A DNA stretch of 64,000 bases, taken from assembly GCF_037198315.1 (NCBI RefSeq), contig NZ_CP144913.1, forward strand, positions 3,038,001 to 3,102,000, written 5' to 3'. The position numbers and the translations under genes were made by a program. Origin of the DNA: Janibacter sp. A1S7. GTDB taxonomy: Bacteria > Actinomycetota > Actinomycetes > Actinomycetales > Dermatophilaceae. The notes under the pieces were generated by a model. The model did no database searches and was not told the origin of the DNA. It saw only the letters and a program-made list of their open reading frames with translations. This document shows, piece after piece, positions 28,966-40,295 of this stretch (the first letter of the stretch is position 1; each line of letters begins with the position of its first letter).

Positions 28966-30594
28966 TCACTGAGGTGGGTGGTTGCGTCTGCTCAGGCGCA
29001 GCATGATCAGCGCCCCCACCAGACCCAGGGCCAGGAAGGCGACTGCGCCCAGGAGAGGCACCTGGGTCGCCTGCGCGAACTGACGGCTCAGCTCGGCGAC
29101 CAGGTCCGGCTGGCCACCCTTCTCACGCAGGCCCTGCAGTGCCCCTCCGGCAGAGGTCCGGGTCGCTTCGTCCACGGGGGTACCGGTTGACAGGTAGTGC
29201 CCCAGCCCCACCGACAGCAGCGCTCCGGCGACGGCAGTGCCGATGGCCATGCCGACCTGCCGCACCGCGCTCTGGGTCGCCGACCCCTGCCCGGACTCCG
29301 CGGTCGGCACGTCAGCGAGGACGAGGGAGGTGAGTTGCGCAGAGGCCAGTCCCAGTCCCAGCCCGTAGACGACGAGCGGGATGGTCATCAGCCACACGCT
29401 GACCGAGGGCGCGAGCAGGAGCGCCATCACGCCGATGCCGATCACCTCCAGAGCGAGACCGACGACGACCACTGCCGGTGGCCCGATCCGGTCGGCCAGA
29501 TGGCGTGCCTGGGCGCCGGCGATGAAGGCGCCGATCGCCATCGCGGCGAGGACGAAGCCCGCCTGCAGGACACTCAGCCCACGGGCGGAGACGAGGTAGA
29601 GCGGCAGCACGAAGATCAGCGCGAACTCGCCCACTGCGACCATCGCAGCGGTGACATTGCCCCAACTGAATCTGGGGAGGGCGAACAGCGAGAGATCCAA
29701 CAACGCCGACCGGCCGACTCGGGCCCGGTGTCGCTCCCACAGCACGAAGAGCGCGATGGCCACCAGCCCGAGCAACCCGAGCACGGGAACCGGGGAGAGC
29801 GCGGCGCTCTCGGGCCACGTCCAGAACAGGAACGTCGCCTCCCGGGTCGGCGCCCACCAACCCATCGACGGTCCTTCGATGATGGCGAAGACCAGGGCAC
29901 CCACGCCCAGGGCCGACAGCAGGAAGCCGTCCACGTCGAGCCCGCGGGAGGTGATCGTGCCCCGGGTCTCCGGGACCAGCAGCACGGTCGCGACGATCAC
30001 GGCAACACCGATCGGGACGTTGACCCAGAAGATCCACTCCCAGGAGAAGGAGTCGGTCAGCCACCCGCCGAGCAGCGGCCCGACGGCGGCCGCCCCGGAC
30101 ATCGTCGCCCCCCACACGCCGAAGGCAGCAGCACGATCCTTGCCACGGAACACTGCGTTGACGGTCGAGAGGGTGGCGGGCAGCACCATCGACCCGCCCA
30201 CGCCCTGCACGACCCGGGCCAGCAGCAGCGGGGTGGCCGAGCCGGAGAGCCCTGCCAGGACCGAGCCGACCACGAAGGTGGTCGTCCCGGCGAGGAACAG
30301 CCGTTTGCGGCCGAGTCGGTCACCGATCCGGCCGGTCGACAGCAGCAGGGCTGCGAAGACGACCGAGTAGATGCTGTTGATCCACTGCGCCTCGGTGAGG
30401 TCCAGATCGAGGTCGGTGATGATCGCCGGCAGCGCCACCCCGACGATGGTTCCGTCCAGGATGATCATGCCCAGCCCCAACGCCAGGACCCACAGTGCCG
30501 CCCACCTGTGCGGGGTGGTCACCCCATCGGCCCCGGGGTCCTCGGCGCTCGGGTGAGGGCCCGAGTCCGATCGTCCGCCGTCCGCCACACCCAT
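28966..30594 (-). CDS. MFS transporter, DHA2 (14-TM) drug-efflux family
   Basis: 542 residues. The DHA2 first-helix motif ILDGTIVGVALPAIITDLDL (residues about 44-63) is followed by 14 hydrophobic segments. Motif A appears as GRIGDRLGRKRLFLAG and the proline-rich motif C as GPLLGGWLTDSFSWEWIFWV. Members such as QacA and EmrB export toxic cations and antibiotics by proton antiport. A short cytoplasmic N-terminus rich in Gly and Asp precedes helix 1. Convergent with fprA, the two stops lying on either side of the perfect palindrome CAGTGATCACTG (28960-28971). Expression probably from a leaderless promoter. Confidence 0.9.
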   Translation of the reverse strand: MGVADGGRSDSGPHPSAEDPGADGVTTPHRWAALWVLALGLGMIILDGTIVGVALPAIITDLDLDLTEAQWINSIYSVVFAALLLSTGRIGDRLGRKRLFLAGTTTFVVGSVLAGLSGSATPLLLARVVQGVGGSMVLPATLSTVNAVFRGKDRAAAFGVWGATMSGAAAVGPLLGGWLTDSFSWEWIFWVNVPIGVAVIVATVLLVPETRGTITSRGLDVDGFLLSALGVGALVFAIIEGPSMGWWAPTREATFLFWTWPESAALSPVPVLGLLGLVAIALFVLWERHRARVGRSALLDLSLFALPRFSWGNVTAAMVAVGEFALIFVLPLYLVSARGLSVLQAGFVLAAMAIGAFIAGAQARHLADRIGPPAVVVVGLALEVIGIGVMALLLAPSVSVWLMTIPLVVYGLGLGLASAQLTSLVLADVPTAESGQGSATQSAVRQVGMAIGTAVAGALLSVGLGHYLSTGTPVDEATRTSAGGALQGLREKGGQPDLVAELSRQFAQATQVPLLGAVAFLALGLVGALIMLRLSRRNHPPQ

Positions 30595-30600
30595 CTGCTC

Positions 30601-30606
30601 ACTGTA
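30601..30606 (-). promoter_or_regulatory. -10 box for a leaderless transcript
   Basis: Minus-strand TACAGT lies 6 nt before the ATG at 30594. Confidence 0.55.
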
Positions 30607-30789
30607 GTGACCGACGCACGCCCCGGAACGTCGCCTTCCGGGCTCATCGACTCCGGATGCACCCCTGACGCTCTGGCCACCCGGGTCCTCAGTGCCGCCG
30701 CAGGGGCTGGCACGGATGCTGAGCGGCTACCGTTGTGACGACGCATCCGGCGTGGTGGCGGTGTGCCACCCAACGATGAAGGAAGTGTC

Positions 30790-31647
30790 ATGGCAGGAGC
30801 ACAACAACCGGTACTGGTCCTCGGAGCGACCGGCGGCCAGGGCGGCGCCGTCGTCGACGCGCTGCTCGACCACGGGCTCCCCGTGCGCGCGCTCGTCCGC
30901 GACCCGGCCAAGGACTCGGCCCGGCGGCTGCAGGACCGAGCCGTGGAAGTGGTCGCCGGCTCGCTGGACGAGCGCGACTCCCTGACCGCGGCCATGCGCG
31001 AGGTGTCCGGCGTGTTTGCCCTGACCACCCCCTTCGAGGCGGGGACGGACGCGGAGATCGAGCAGGGGCGGGCGATCCTCGCGGCGGCCGGCACCGCCCG
31101 GGTGCCGCACCTGGTGTTCAGCTCCGTCGCCGGCGCCGATCAGGACAGCGGCGTGCCGCACTTCGAGAGCAAGGCCGTCATCGAGCGCGAGCTCGCCGTG
31201 GGCGACGTGCCCCACACGATCCTGGGGCCCACCTACTTCTTCGACAACGCACTCGGCGGCGAGGACCGGATCCGGGATGGGGTCCTCGACCTGCCCCTCG
31301 ACCCCGACCGTCCGCTGCAGCAGATGGCCCGCGCCGATCTGGGGCACTTCGCCGCAGCCGTGCTGACGGCGCCCGAGTCCTTCGTCGGCCAGCGCATCGA
31401 GCTCGCCAGCGACAGGCCCACGCCCACGCAGATGGCGCAGGCTCTCGGCACGGCGCTGGGCCGCCCCGTCCGGCACGAGCAGGTGGACCTCGAGACGATC
31501 GACAACGCGGACATGCACGCCATGTGGAGTTTCCTGCGCGGGCCCGGCTACCGCGTCGACCTCACCGCCCTGCACGCCGAGCACCCCGAGATCGGCTGGA
31601 CATCCTTCGCCGACTGGGCGAAGCAGACGATGGGAGAGACCCGATGA
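30790..31647 (+). CDS. NmrA-like NAD(P)-binding protein
   Basis: 285 residues of the atypical short-chain dehydrogenase group. Nucleotide motif VLGATGGQGGAVVDAL (about 9-24); LVFSSVAGADQDSGVPHFES and KAVIERELAVGDVPHTILGP follow the NmrA pattern in which the canonical catalytic Tyr is absent, so a redox-sensing or isomerase-type role is as likely as reduction. Start ATG at 30790 with GAAGGAAG just upstream. Its stop overlaps the next gene by ATGA, so it forms a two-gene unit with the DUF5996 protein. Confidence 0.85.
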   Translation: MAGAQQPVLVLGATGGQGGAVVDALLDHGLPVRALVRDPAKDSARRLQDRAVEVVAGSLDERDSLTAAMREVSGVFALTTPFEAGTDAEIEQGRAILAAAGTARVPHLVFSSVAGADQDSGVPHFESKAVIERELAVGDVPHTILGPTYFFDNALGGEDRIRDGVLDLPLDPDRPLQQMARADLGHFAAAVLTAPESFVGQRIELASDRPTPTQMAQALGTALGRPVRHEQVDLETIDNADMHAMWSFLRGPGYRVDLTALHAEHPEIGWTSFADWAKQTMGETR

Positions 31648-32573
31648 CCGCACAGAGCGCCTGGCCGGGCCTGCGGGTGGAGGACTGGACCGACACCCGC
31701 GACACCCTGCACATGTGGACCCAGATCGTCGGCAAGATCCGCATGGCGCACTCGCCGCTGGTCAACCACTGGTGGCAGGTGCCGCTCTACGTCGGACCGC
31801 GTGGGTTGACGACCTCGTCCATTCCGTACGGCACCCGGGTCTTCGACATCGAGTTCGACTTCATCGACCACCAGCTGCGCATCCGCGTCGATGATGGTTC
31901 GACGCGACAGATCGCCCTCGAAGCGAAGGCGGTCGCGGACTTCTACGACGAGTTCATGACGGCCCTGGACGAGCTGGGCCTGCAGACCCGGATCCAGGCC
32001 CGACCCAACGAGGTGGACCCTTCGATCCCCTTCGCCGAGGACCGCGACCACGCCTCCTACGACCCCGACGCGGCTCGGCTGTTCTGGCGCCAGCTGGTCC
32101 AGGCCGACCGGGTGATGCAGCAGTTCCGCGCCCACTTCATCGGCAAGGTCAGCCCGGTGCACTTCTTCTGGGGAGGCATGGACCTGGCCTGCACCCGCTT
32201 CTCCGGGCGTACCGCACCGACGCACCCCGGTGGCGCCCCGAACTGCGCCGACTGGGTGATGGAGGAGGGCTACTCCCACGAGTTGAGCAGCTGCGGGTTC
32301 TGGCCCGGCGGTGGGGACGAGGGCGCCTTCTACGCCTACGCCTACCCGGAGCCGGATGGCTTCACCGAGTACCCGGTCGGCCCCGGCGAGGCGTACTTCA
32401 GCTCCGACAGCGGCCTGTTCCTGCTGCCCTACGAGGCCGTGCGCACCGCGCCCGACCCCGACCAGGCGCTGCTGGAGTTCCTGCACACCACCTACGAGGC
32501 CGCTGCCGATCGCGGTCACTGGGACCGGGATGCGCTGGAGCACCACCCGTCCCGCTGGGACCACCGGCGCTGA
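31644..32573 (+). CDS. DUF5996 family protein
   Basis: 309 residues, cytosolic, function unknown. Characteristic stretches are KIRMAHSPLVNHWWQVPLYV, TRVFDIEFDFIDHQLRI, VHFFWGGMDLACTRFSGR and GYSHELSSCGFWPGGG, all hallmarks of DUF5996. The many conserved His, Trp and aromatic residues suggest an enzyme pocket. Start by ATGA overlap with the NmrA-like gene. In other bacteria DUF5996 proteins are also found near oxidoreductases, which suits this pairing, but no reaction is known. Confidence 0.85.
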   Translation: MTAQSAWPGLRVEDWTDTRDTLHMWTQIVGKIRMAHSPLVNHWWQVPLYVGPRGLTTSSIPYGTRVFDIEFDFIDHQLRIRVDDGSTRQIALEAKAVADFYDEFMTALDELGLQTRIQARPNEVDPSIPFAEDRDHASYDPDAARLFWRQLVQADRVMQQFRAHFIGKVSPVHFFWGGMDLACTRFSGRTAPTHPGGAPNCADWVMEEGYSHELSSCGFWPGGGDEGAFYAYAYPEPDGFTEYPVGPGEAYFSSDSGLFLLPYEAVRTAPDPDQALLEFLHTTYEAAADRGHWDRDALEHHPSRWDHRR

Positions 32574-32656
32574 CCCGCGCCGACCAGGTCGTCGCCCCAC
32601 ACGCGTGCCACCGGCTCCGGCCACGTCGGCCGGGTGGGGGCCATAGGGTCGGGCTC

Positions 32657-34771
<2,115 letters not shown>

Positions 34772-34782
34772 CCAACGAACGA

Positions 34783-34822
34783 TGGCGGGTGGTCACCACC
34801 CGGGGGCGATGACCACCCGCCA
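34783..34822. terminator. Bidirectional hairpin terminator after nadE
   Basis: TGGCGGGTGGTCA pairs perfectly with TGACCACCCGCCA (34783-34795 with 34810-34822) over a 14-nt loop, between convergent genes. Confidence 0.85.
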
Positions 34823-34846
34823 CGTCGCGCGAGTGTGCGGGAGCTG

Positions 34847-35140
34847 CTACTGGATGCCGAGGGACTCGCTGTCGGTCGCGGAGTCGCCGCCCTTGCTGTA
34901 GGTGTAGCTGCCCATGCCCATCCGGGCCATCACGACGCCGGCCACGATCGTCACCACGGCCAGGATGGCGGCGACGATCCCCAAGGTGGGGCTCAGCAGG
35001 ATGACGGCCAGCGTGCCGATGCCGCCCGACAGGATCCCGATGGCCATGACGGTCCACCACGCAGGGTTCTGTGCGTGGCCCAACTCCTCGACGGAGTGCG
35101 GGCCCGTCGGGGGATGCGGAAGACGAGGATGCTTGCTCAT
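34847..35140 (-). CDS. Small membrane protein with two transmembrane segments
   Basis: 97 residues. The N-terminal HSVEELGHAQNPAWWTVMAI carries the HG/H-x-x-x-PAxW pattern seen in a family of small actinobacterial membrane proteins (DUF6704-like, from memory). Two membrane segments cover residues about 30-50 and 53-72, followed by a polar tail ending ESLGIQ. Start at 35140 (MSKHPRL); GATGAT 6 nt upstream may be its -10 box, and no ribosome site is visible. Convergent with nadE. Function unknown. Confidence 0.75.
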   Translation of the reverse strand: MSKHPRLPHPPTGPHSVEELGHAQNPAWWTVMAIGILSGGIGTLAVILLSPTLGIVAAILAVVTIVAGVVMARMGMGSYTYSKGGDSATDSESLGIQ

Positions 35141-35254
35141 GGCGACATCATCCCATGCCCCCGCCCCCGTCGGACAGGGACCGCAACCATGGACCCGCAC
35201 ATCCTGCGCGGCTACGGTGAACTGGATCGCTACACCTGACGAAAGGTGGCCCCG

Positions 35255-36754
35255 ATGGCCGTGTCCACCCGGTTGCGACGGGTCTCCGCAGGCTCGCGGG
35301 ACACGCTCACCACCCACCCACCAAGCACCGGGATGGGATGGTCCGGCCACGACTTCCCCCACCCGCCCGGGCGTCGCCGTGTCCTCGGGGACGCCTTCGC
35401 CAAGGGCGCCGACCCGACGACGCCGGTGCAGAACATGCTGGCCGTCGCGCGCGACCTCGGGCCGGTCTACGAGATTCTCGCCCTGGGGCGCAAGTTCGTC
35501 TTCGTCGCCGGGGTCGACCTCGTCGGCGAGCTCTGCGACGACAAGCGCTTCGTCAAGACCCTCGCCCCCGGCGTGCACGACCTGCGGATGTTCGTCGGCG
35601 ACGGTCTCTTCACCGCCCACACCGACGAGCCCAACTGGCGTCTCGCGCACGACCTGCTCGTCCCGGCCTTCGCCAAGCCCGCGATGCGGCGCTACCACGA
35701 CGTCATGGTCGAGACCACGGACGAACTCATCGACGTGTGGGAGGAGGCCGGGAGCGCCGGGCACCACGTCGACGTCTCCCCGTGGCTGACCAAGCTCACC
35801 CTCGAGTCGATCGCGCGCGCGGCCTTCAGCCACACCTTCGCCAGCTTCGAGACCGAGGAGGTCGACCCCTTCGTCACGACCTTCGTCGCCTCCATGTCCT
35901 ACGCGGCCGGCCGCTCCAACCTCGCCTCGCTCCCGCTCGTCGGCCGGCACCTGGTGCGCCGGCACGACCGCCGAGCGCTGGACCGACACCGCTACATCGA
36001 CGACCTGCTGCAGCGGATCGTCGCCGAGCGCGCGGCGAGCGGTGAGCAGGTCGACGACCTGCTCGGGCGGATGATGCAGGTGCCGGTCGACGATGCCGGG
36101 ACGATGCTCGAGGCACAGAACGTGCGCCACCAGATCCTCACCCTCCTCGTCGCCGGGCACGAGACCACCTCCGGCGCACTGTCCTTCGCGCTGTACCACC
36201 TCACCCGCGAGCCGGAGGTGCTCGCCCGGGTCCGCGCCGAGCTCGACGAGGTGCTGGGCACGGATCCCACGGCGACGCCGACCTTCGAGCAGGTGCCCAA
36301 GCTGCGCTACCTGCGCCGAGTCGTCGACGAGACGCTGCGGCTGTGGCCGACGGCTCCCGGCTTCGCGCGCTCCCCGCGGGAGACGACGGTCATCGGGGTC
36401 GACGGCAGCGCCGGCGTGCCCGGCGGGCTGACGATGACGCCGCAGGACTCGATGCTCGTCTTCATCCCGCAGTTGCACCGCGACCCGGACGTGTGGCCGG
36501 ACCCGGACCGCTTCGACCCCGACCGCTTCCTGCCGGAGCACAACCGGGCGCGTCCCGCTCACGCCTACAAGCCCTTCGGCACCGGCGAGCGCGCCTGCAT
36601 CGGTCGCCAGTTCGCGCTCCACGAGGCGGTGATCGTCCTGGCGAAGCTGCTGCACCGCTTCGACATCATGCCCGAGCCCGACTACCAGCTGACGATCACC
36701 GAGAGGTTGACGCTGATGCCCGTCGGCTTCCGAGTGGGACTGACCCGCCGCTGA
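35255..36754 (+). CDS. Cytochrome P450, CYP102-like heme domain without reductase
   Basis: 499 residues. The heme ligand is C448 in PFGTGERACIGRQFALHEA; the I-helix is LVAGHETTSGALSF, the K-helix ETLRLWPTAPGFA and the meander HRDPDVWPDPDRFDPDRF. The region MFVGDGLFTAHTDEPNWRLA matches the BM3 segment with Phe at the position corresponding to F87. This identifies it as a relative of the CYP102 (BM3) heme domain, which hydroxylates fatty acids, but the FAD/FMN reductase half is absent and the gene ends normally (TLMPVGFRVGL). It must use separate electron carriers; FprA at 27570 is a candidate reductase. GAAAGGTGG precedes the ATG. Convergent with an acyl-CoA synthetase. Confidence 0.92.
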   Translation: MAVSTRLRRVSAGSRDTLTTHPPSTGMGWSGHDFPHPPGRRRVLGDAFAKGADPTTPVQNMLAVARDLGPVYEILALGRKFVFVAGVDLVGELCDDKRFVKTLAPGVHDLRMFVGDGLFTAHTDEPNWRLAHDLLVPAFAKPAMRRYHDVMVETTDELIDVWEEAGSAGHHVDVSPWLTKLTLESIARAAFSHTFASFETEEVDPFVTTFVASMSYAAGRSNLASLPLVGRHLVRRHDRRALDRHRYIDDLLQRIVAERAASGEQVDDLLGRMMQVPVDDAGTMLEAQNVRHQILTLLVAGHETTSGALSFALYHLTREPEVLARVRAELDEVLGTDPTATPTFEQVPKLRYLRRVVDETLRLWPTAPGFARSPRETTVIGVDGSAGVPGGLTMTPQDSMLVFIPQLHRDPDVWPDPDRFDPDRFLPEHNRARPAHAYKPFGTGERACIGRQFALHEAVIVLAKLLHRFDIMPEPDYQLTITERLTLMPVGFRVGLTRR

Positions 36755-36772
36755 CCTCGGGTCGGGAGGTCA
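36752..36772. terminator. Short hairpin between convergent genes
   Basis: TGACCTC (36752-36758) pairs with GAGGTCA (36766-36772). It contains both stop codons or touches them, leaving 15 bp between the genes. Confidence 0.5.
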
Positions 36773-38320
36773 CCGCAGCTCCCGGCGGATCACCTTCCCG
36801 TTGGTCGTGCGTGGCAGCGCATCGATCACGCGCACCTCGCGCGGGTGCTTGTAGGCGGCGAGTCGCTCACCGGCCCGGGCGAGCACGCGCTCGCGGATCG
36901 TCACCGCGTCAGTCGCCGGATCGGTCGGCACGACCCACGCGCAGACGAGGGTCACGCCGTCACCGACGTCCAGCGGACCGGCCGCGACCTCGGCCACACC
37001 ATCGACGTCGGAGAGCGCGCCCTCGATCTCATTCGGTGAGATCCGGTACCCCATCGCGGTGATCACGTCGTCGCAGCGGCCCTGATAGGTCAGGTACCCG
37101 TCGGCGTCGAGGGAGGCCAGGTCATTGGTGACGAACCATTCACCGCGCAGCACCTCGAGGTTCTCCTCCGGACGACGCCAGTAGCCCAGCATCAGACCCG
37201 GGTCGTCACGGTGGACGGCCAGGCGACCGTTCTCCCCCACCGGCAGCGGGGTCGGGTCGTCGAGCCGGTCGGGGTCGAGCACGGTGATCCGGCGACCGGG
37301 TTGGGCGCGGCCGGGGCTCCCGGGTCGCACCGGCACGTCGGGGCCGCTGGAGACGAAGGTCGAGATCTCGCTCATCCCGAGCGCCTCGTACAGCGGCACC
37401 CCGGTCGATTCGGTCCACTCCCGCCACAGCGGCGAGGGGAGGGCCTCACCGGCCACGAGCGCCGCCCGCAGCGAGGACAGGTCCCACTCGTCGGGGTCAC
37501 CGTGTCGCAGCAGGTGCCGGTAGACGCCGGGCACCGCAGCGAGGTGGGTCGCGCCGTACGCCTCGACCAGACGAGGCCAGAGCAGCCGGTCCCGCGGGCC
37601 GTCGTGGACGACTGCCGTCGCGGCGTTCGCCCACGGGTCGCTCAGGCCGACGCCGAGTGTGTACGTCCAGTTCAGCGCCCCCGCGTGCACCATGACGTCG
37701 CCCTCGGTCAGGCCGTACCAGCCGCGGTACATCGGACGTCGCCCCCACGCGCTGCGATGGGCGTGGGTGACCCCCTTCGGCCTGCCGGTGGTGCCGGAGG
37801 TGTAGCTGATGAACGCGGCCCGGTCCGGGTGGCCGACATCGTGCTCGGCGCGCTCGTCGCCGGCGACCCACTCGCCGATCGTGTGTGCCGTGATCGTCGG
37901 GATGTGCGGCGGGACGGTCAGCGGCAGGTCCTCGTCGAGGGCGACCGCCTTCGCGCCGCAGTCGGTGAGCAGACCTGCGGCCTCCTCGCTCGTCAGCTGG
38001 GCACTGGTGGGGACGGCGACGAGGCCGGCGGCGATCGCACCGAAGAAGACGAAGGGGAACTCCGCCCGGTTGCCCATCCGCAGCAGCACCCGGTCACCGC
38101 GCTCCAGGCCGAGCCCGGTCAGCCCGGCCGCGACGGCACGGACGGTGTCGTCGACCTGCGCGAAGGTCCACGACGACTCGTCCCCCGGGCCGGTGTGCAC
38201 GACCACGAGTGCCGGGCGGTCAGGAGCGCGCCGGGCCGGGTCGGCCACGCAGTACTGCGACATGCCGAAGGGGGCGGGCGTCGCCTCTCCCGGGGCGGGC
38301 GCGACGGGCCAGCGGCTCAC
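36770..38320 (-). CDS. AMP-forming acyl-CoA synthetase
   Basis: 516 residues of the ANL superfamily; activates a carboxylic acid to its CoA thioester through an acyl-AMP. P-loop ISYTSGTTGRPKGVTHAHRS, motif LYEALGMSEISTF, hinge region YLTYQGRCDDVITAMGYRIS and the catalytic lysine in LPRTTNGKVIRREL at the C-terminus are all present. The relation is closest to benzoate/medium-chain and cyclohexanecarboxylate-type ligases by general look; the substrate is unproven. GTG start at 38320 overlaps the stop of the aldo/keto reductase (GTGA), with GAGGAGAT just ahead, so the two form an operon. Confidence 0.9.
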   Translation of the reverse strand: MSRWPVAPAPGEATPAPFGMSQYCVADPARRAPDRPALVVVHTGPGDESSWTFAQVDDTVRAVAAGLTGLGLERGDRVLLRMGNRAEFPFVFFGAIAAGLVAVPTSAQLTSEEAAGLLTDCGAKAVALDEDLPLTVPPHIPTITAHTIGEWVAGDERAEHDVGHPDRAAFISYTSGTTGRPKGVTHAHRSAWGRRPMYRGWYGLTEGDVMVHAGALNWTYTLGVGLSDPWANAATAVVHDGPRDRLLWPRLVEAYGATHLAAVPGVYRHLLRHGDPDEWDLSSLRAALVAGEALPSPLWREWTESTGVPLYEALGMSEISTFVSSGPDVPVRPGSPGRAQPGRRITVLDPDRLDDPTPLPVGENGRLAVHRDDPGLMLGYWRRPEENLEVLRGEWFVTNDLASLDADGYLTYQGRCDDVITAMGYRISPNEIEGALSDVDGVAEVAAGPLDVGDGVTLVCAWVVPTDPATDAVTIRERVLARAGERLAAYKHPREVRVIDALPRTTNGKVIRRELR

Positions 38321-39150
38321 ATCTCCTCGTGGGTGTCCGGGTCCGCGTCGAAGAGACGACCGTCGGGCCGGCCGAGCGCGGTGATCGCCTCGACCTGCGC
38401 GGCGGAGAGGTCGAAGCCGAGCACCTCGAGGTTGCCCGCCTGGCGCTGCGGGTCCGCGGACTTCGGCAGCGGCAGCGCGTCGAGGTGCAGGTGCCAGCGC
38501 AGGACGACCTGGGCCGGCGTGACCCCGTGGGCCCGCGCCGCGGTCGCCACCGGCTCGGCCGTCAGGACCTCACCCGCGCGACCCAACGGCGCCCACGACT
38601 GGGTGGTGATGCCGCGGCGCTCGTTGTCTGCGCGCTGCTGGACCTGGGGGAAGAAGGGGTGCAGCTCGATCTGGTTCGACGCGGGCGTGACGCCGGTGGC
38701 CTCGATGATCGCGTCGAGGTGGTGCGGCGTGAAGTTGCTGACCCCGATCGAGCGGACGAGCCCTTCCTCCTTCGCCTCGACGAGCCGCTCCCACGCACGC
38801 ACGAAGGTGCCCTGCGAGGGGTTGGGCCAGTGGATCAGGGCGCTGTCGACGAAGTCGAGGTCCATCACCTGCAGCGTCGTGCGCAGACTGCGGTGGGCAC
38901 CCCGGTGGTCACGACCGGGGATCTTCGTCTGGATGAAGACGTCACCCCGGTCGACACCGCTCGCCCGGATGGCCTCGGTGACCTCGCGCTCGTTGCGGTA
39001 GTTCACCGCCGTGTCGAGGAAGCGGTACCCGGCCTCGAGTGCAGAGGCCATGGCGCGCACGCCGGTGTCGCCACGAAGGGGGTAGGTGCCGAAGCCGAGG
39101 ACCGGCACCGACGTGCCGTCCCCGAGGGTGCGGGTGGGAAGTTCAGCCAT
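38317..39150 (-). CDS. Aldo/keto reductase
   Basis: 277 residues. The catalytic tetrad is complete: D46 and Y51 (FLDTAVNYRNE), K76 (IQTKIPG) and H107 (ALIHWPNPS). NADPH-binding elements include GVSNFTPHHLDAI and PLPKSADPQRQAGNLEV. Length and motifs match bacterial 2,5-diketo-gluconate-reductase-like enzymes. Expression is probably from a leaderless promoter at 39157-39162; the upstream in-frame region to 39309 is not family-like. Coupled with the acyl-CoA synthetase, suggesting reduction of an aldehyde or ketone in a catabolic route, as inference. Confidence 0.92.
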   Translation of the reverse strand: MAELPTRTLGDGTSVPVLGFGTYPLRGDTGVRAMASALEAGYRFLDTAVNYRNEREVTEAIRASGVDRGDVFIQTKIPGRDHRGAHRSLRTTLQVMDLDFVDSALIHWPNPSQGTFVRAWERLVEAKEEGLVRSIGVSNFTPHHLDAIIEATGVTPASNQIELHPFFPQVQQRADNERRGITTQSWAPLGRAGEVLTAEPVATAARAHGVTPAQVVLRWHLHLDALPLPKSADPQRQAGNLEVLGFDLSAAQVEAITALGRPDGRLFDADPDTHEEM

Positions 39151-39156
39151 GTCCCC

Positions 39157-39162
39157 AACGTA
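39157..39162 (-). promoter_or_regulatory. -10 box for a leaderless transcript
   Basis: Minus-strand TACGTT lies 6 nt before the ATG at 39150. Confidence 0.5.
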
Positions 39163-39205
39163 GGGGACGCAGCCGAACTGCGCAGTGGGCGTTGCGCGCG
39201 GTGGG

Positions 39206-40195
39206 TCAGCCGTCGATGACGGCGAGCAGATCCCCCTTCGCCGTGAGGTACTCGGCCTCGAGCTGGTCGACGAGCTGGGCCACCGGGAGGACCTCGGTGA
39301 TGCCGGCAACGGAGTGCCCGGCGCTCCACACGTCCTTCCACGCCTTGGGTGCGGGGCCGGTGGGCTGCTCCCGGGCGTGCGGGTTGGTCACGTGGGAGAC
39401 GTCGATCGCGTCCGGGACGGGCAGGTTGTCCGGGTCGAGACCGGCCCCGATGATGCTCTCGCGCAGGAAGTTCCCCGGGATCGTGCTGATCGAGGGTGTG
39501 TAGACGATCTCCTCGGCGCCGGACCGCACGAGCATCTCACGGTACTCCTCGGTGGCGATCGACTCCTGCGTCGCCAGGAAGCGCGTGCCCATGTATGCCA
39601 GGTCCGCGCCGGCCGCCTGGGCGGCCAGGACGTCGCGCCCGGTGCTCAGCGAGCCACCGAGGATGAGCGGCCCGTCCCACACACGGCGGACCTCGGTGAT
39701 CAGGGCGAAGGGGTTGAGCCCGCCCGCGTGCCCGCCGGCCCCTGCAGAGACGAGGATCAGTCCGTCGACGCCGGCCTCGGCGGCCTTGGTCGCGAACCTC
39801 GCGTTGGTGACGTCGTGGAAGACCAGACCGCCGTAGGAGTGGACCGCGTCGACGACGTCCTTGGCCGCGCCGAGGCTGGTGATGACGACCGGGACCTCGT
39901 GCGCGACGATCCTCTCCAGGTCGGCCTCGATGCGCTTGTTCGTCCGGTGGACGATGAAGTTCACACCGTACGGAGCGGGCTCGCGTCCGGAACCGTCAGG
40001 CTGGGCGAGCGCCTCCTCGATCCGGGTCAACCAGTCGTCGAAGTCCTCGGTCGTGCGCAGGTTGAGGGCCGGGAAGGTGCCGAGCACCCCCGCGCGGCAG
40101 GCACCGATGACCAGATCGGGGCCGGAGCCGAGGAACATCGGTGCGGAGATCACCGGGAGGCGCAGGCGCCCCCGAAGCTGCGTGGGCATCGTCAT
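39206..40195 (-). CDS. Nitronate monooxygenase / 2-nitropropane dioxygenase family
   Basis: 329 residues, FMN-dependent TIM barrel. LRLPVISAPMFLGSGPDLVI opens the barrel, LVSAGAGGHAGGLNPFALI carries the catalytic-His loop (GGHAG), and LILGGSLSTGRDVLAAQAAG with ADLAYMGTRFLATQES binds the flavin phosphate. Family members oxidise nitronates, which detoxifies propionate-3-nitronate, though some are enoyl-ACP reductases of the FabK type. Start MTMPTQL at 40195 with a -10 box 6 nt upstream. It is followed after 55 bp by the aldo/keto reductase gene on the same strand. Confidence 0.88.
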   Translation of the reverse strand: MTMPTQLRGRLRLPVISAPMFLGSGPDLVIGACRAGVLGTFPALNLRTTEDFDDWLTRIEEALAQPDGSGREPAPYGVNFIVHRTNKRIEADLERIVAHEVPVVITSLGAAKDVVDAVHSYGGLVFHDVTNARFATKAAEAGVDGLILVSAGAGGHAGGLNPFALITEVRRVWDGPLILGGSLSTGRDVLAAQAAGADLAYMGTRFLATQESIATEEYREMLVRSGAEEIVYTPSISTIPGNFLRESIIGAGLDPDNLPVPDAIDVSHVTNPHAREQPTGPAPKAWKDVWSAGHSVAGITEVLPVAQLVDQLEAEYLTAKGDLLAVIDG

Positions 40196-40201
40196 GGCCC
40201 C

Positions 40202-40207
40202 ATTGTT
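40202..40207 (-). promoter_or_regulatory. -10 box for a leaderless transcript
   Basis: Minus-strand AACAAT lies 6 nt before the ATG at 40195. Confidence 0.45.
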
Positions 40208-40295
40208 CACTTGTTCGCCCGAGGCGCTTCGACCGCCCCCACCCCGCAACTGCCGAGGCTCTTGCAGATCCGACGCAGCCTCTCTGCGCAACTGC

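Noticed and set aside
28960..28971. Perfect palindrome CAGTGATCACTG as a regulator site
   Set aside because: It lies between two convergent stop codons, not near a promoter; a terminator or chance is more likely.
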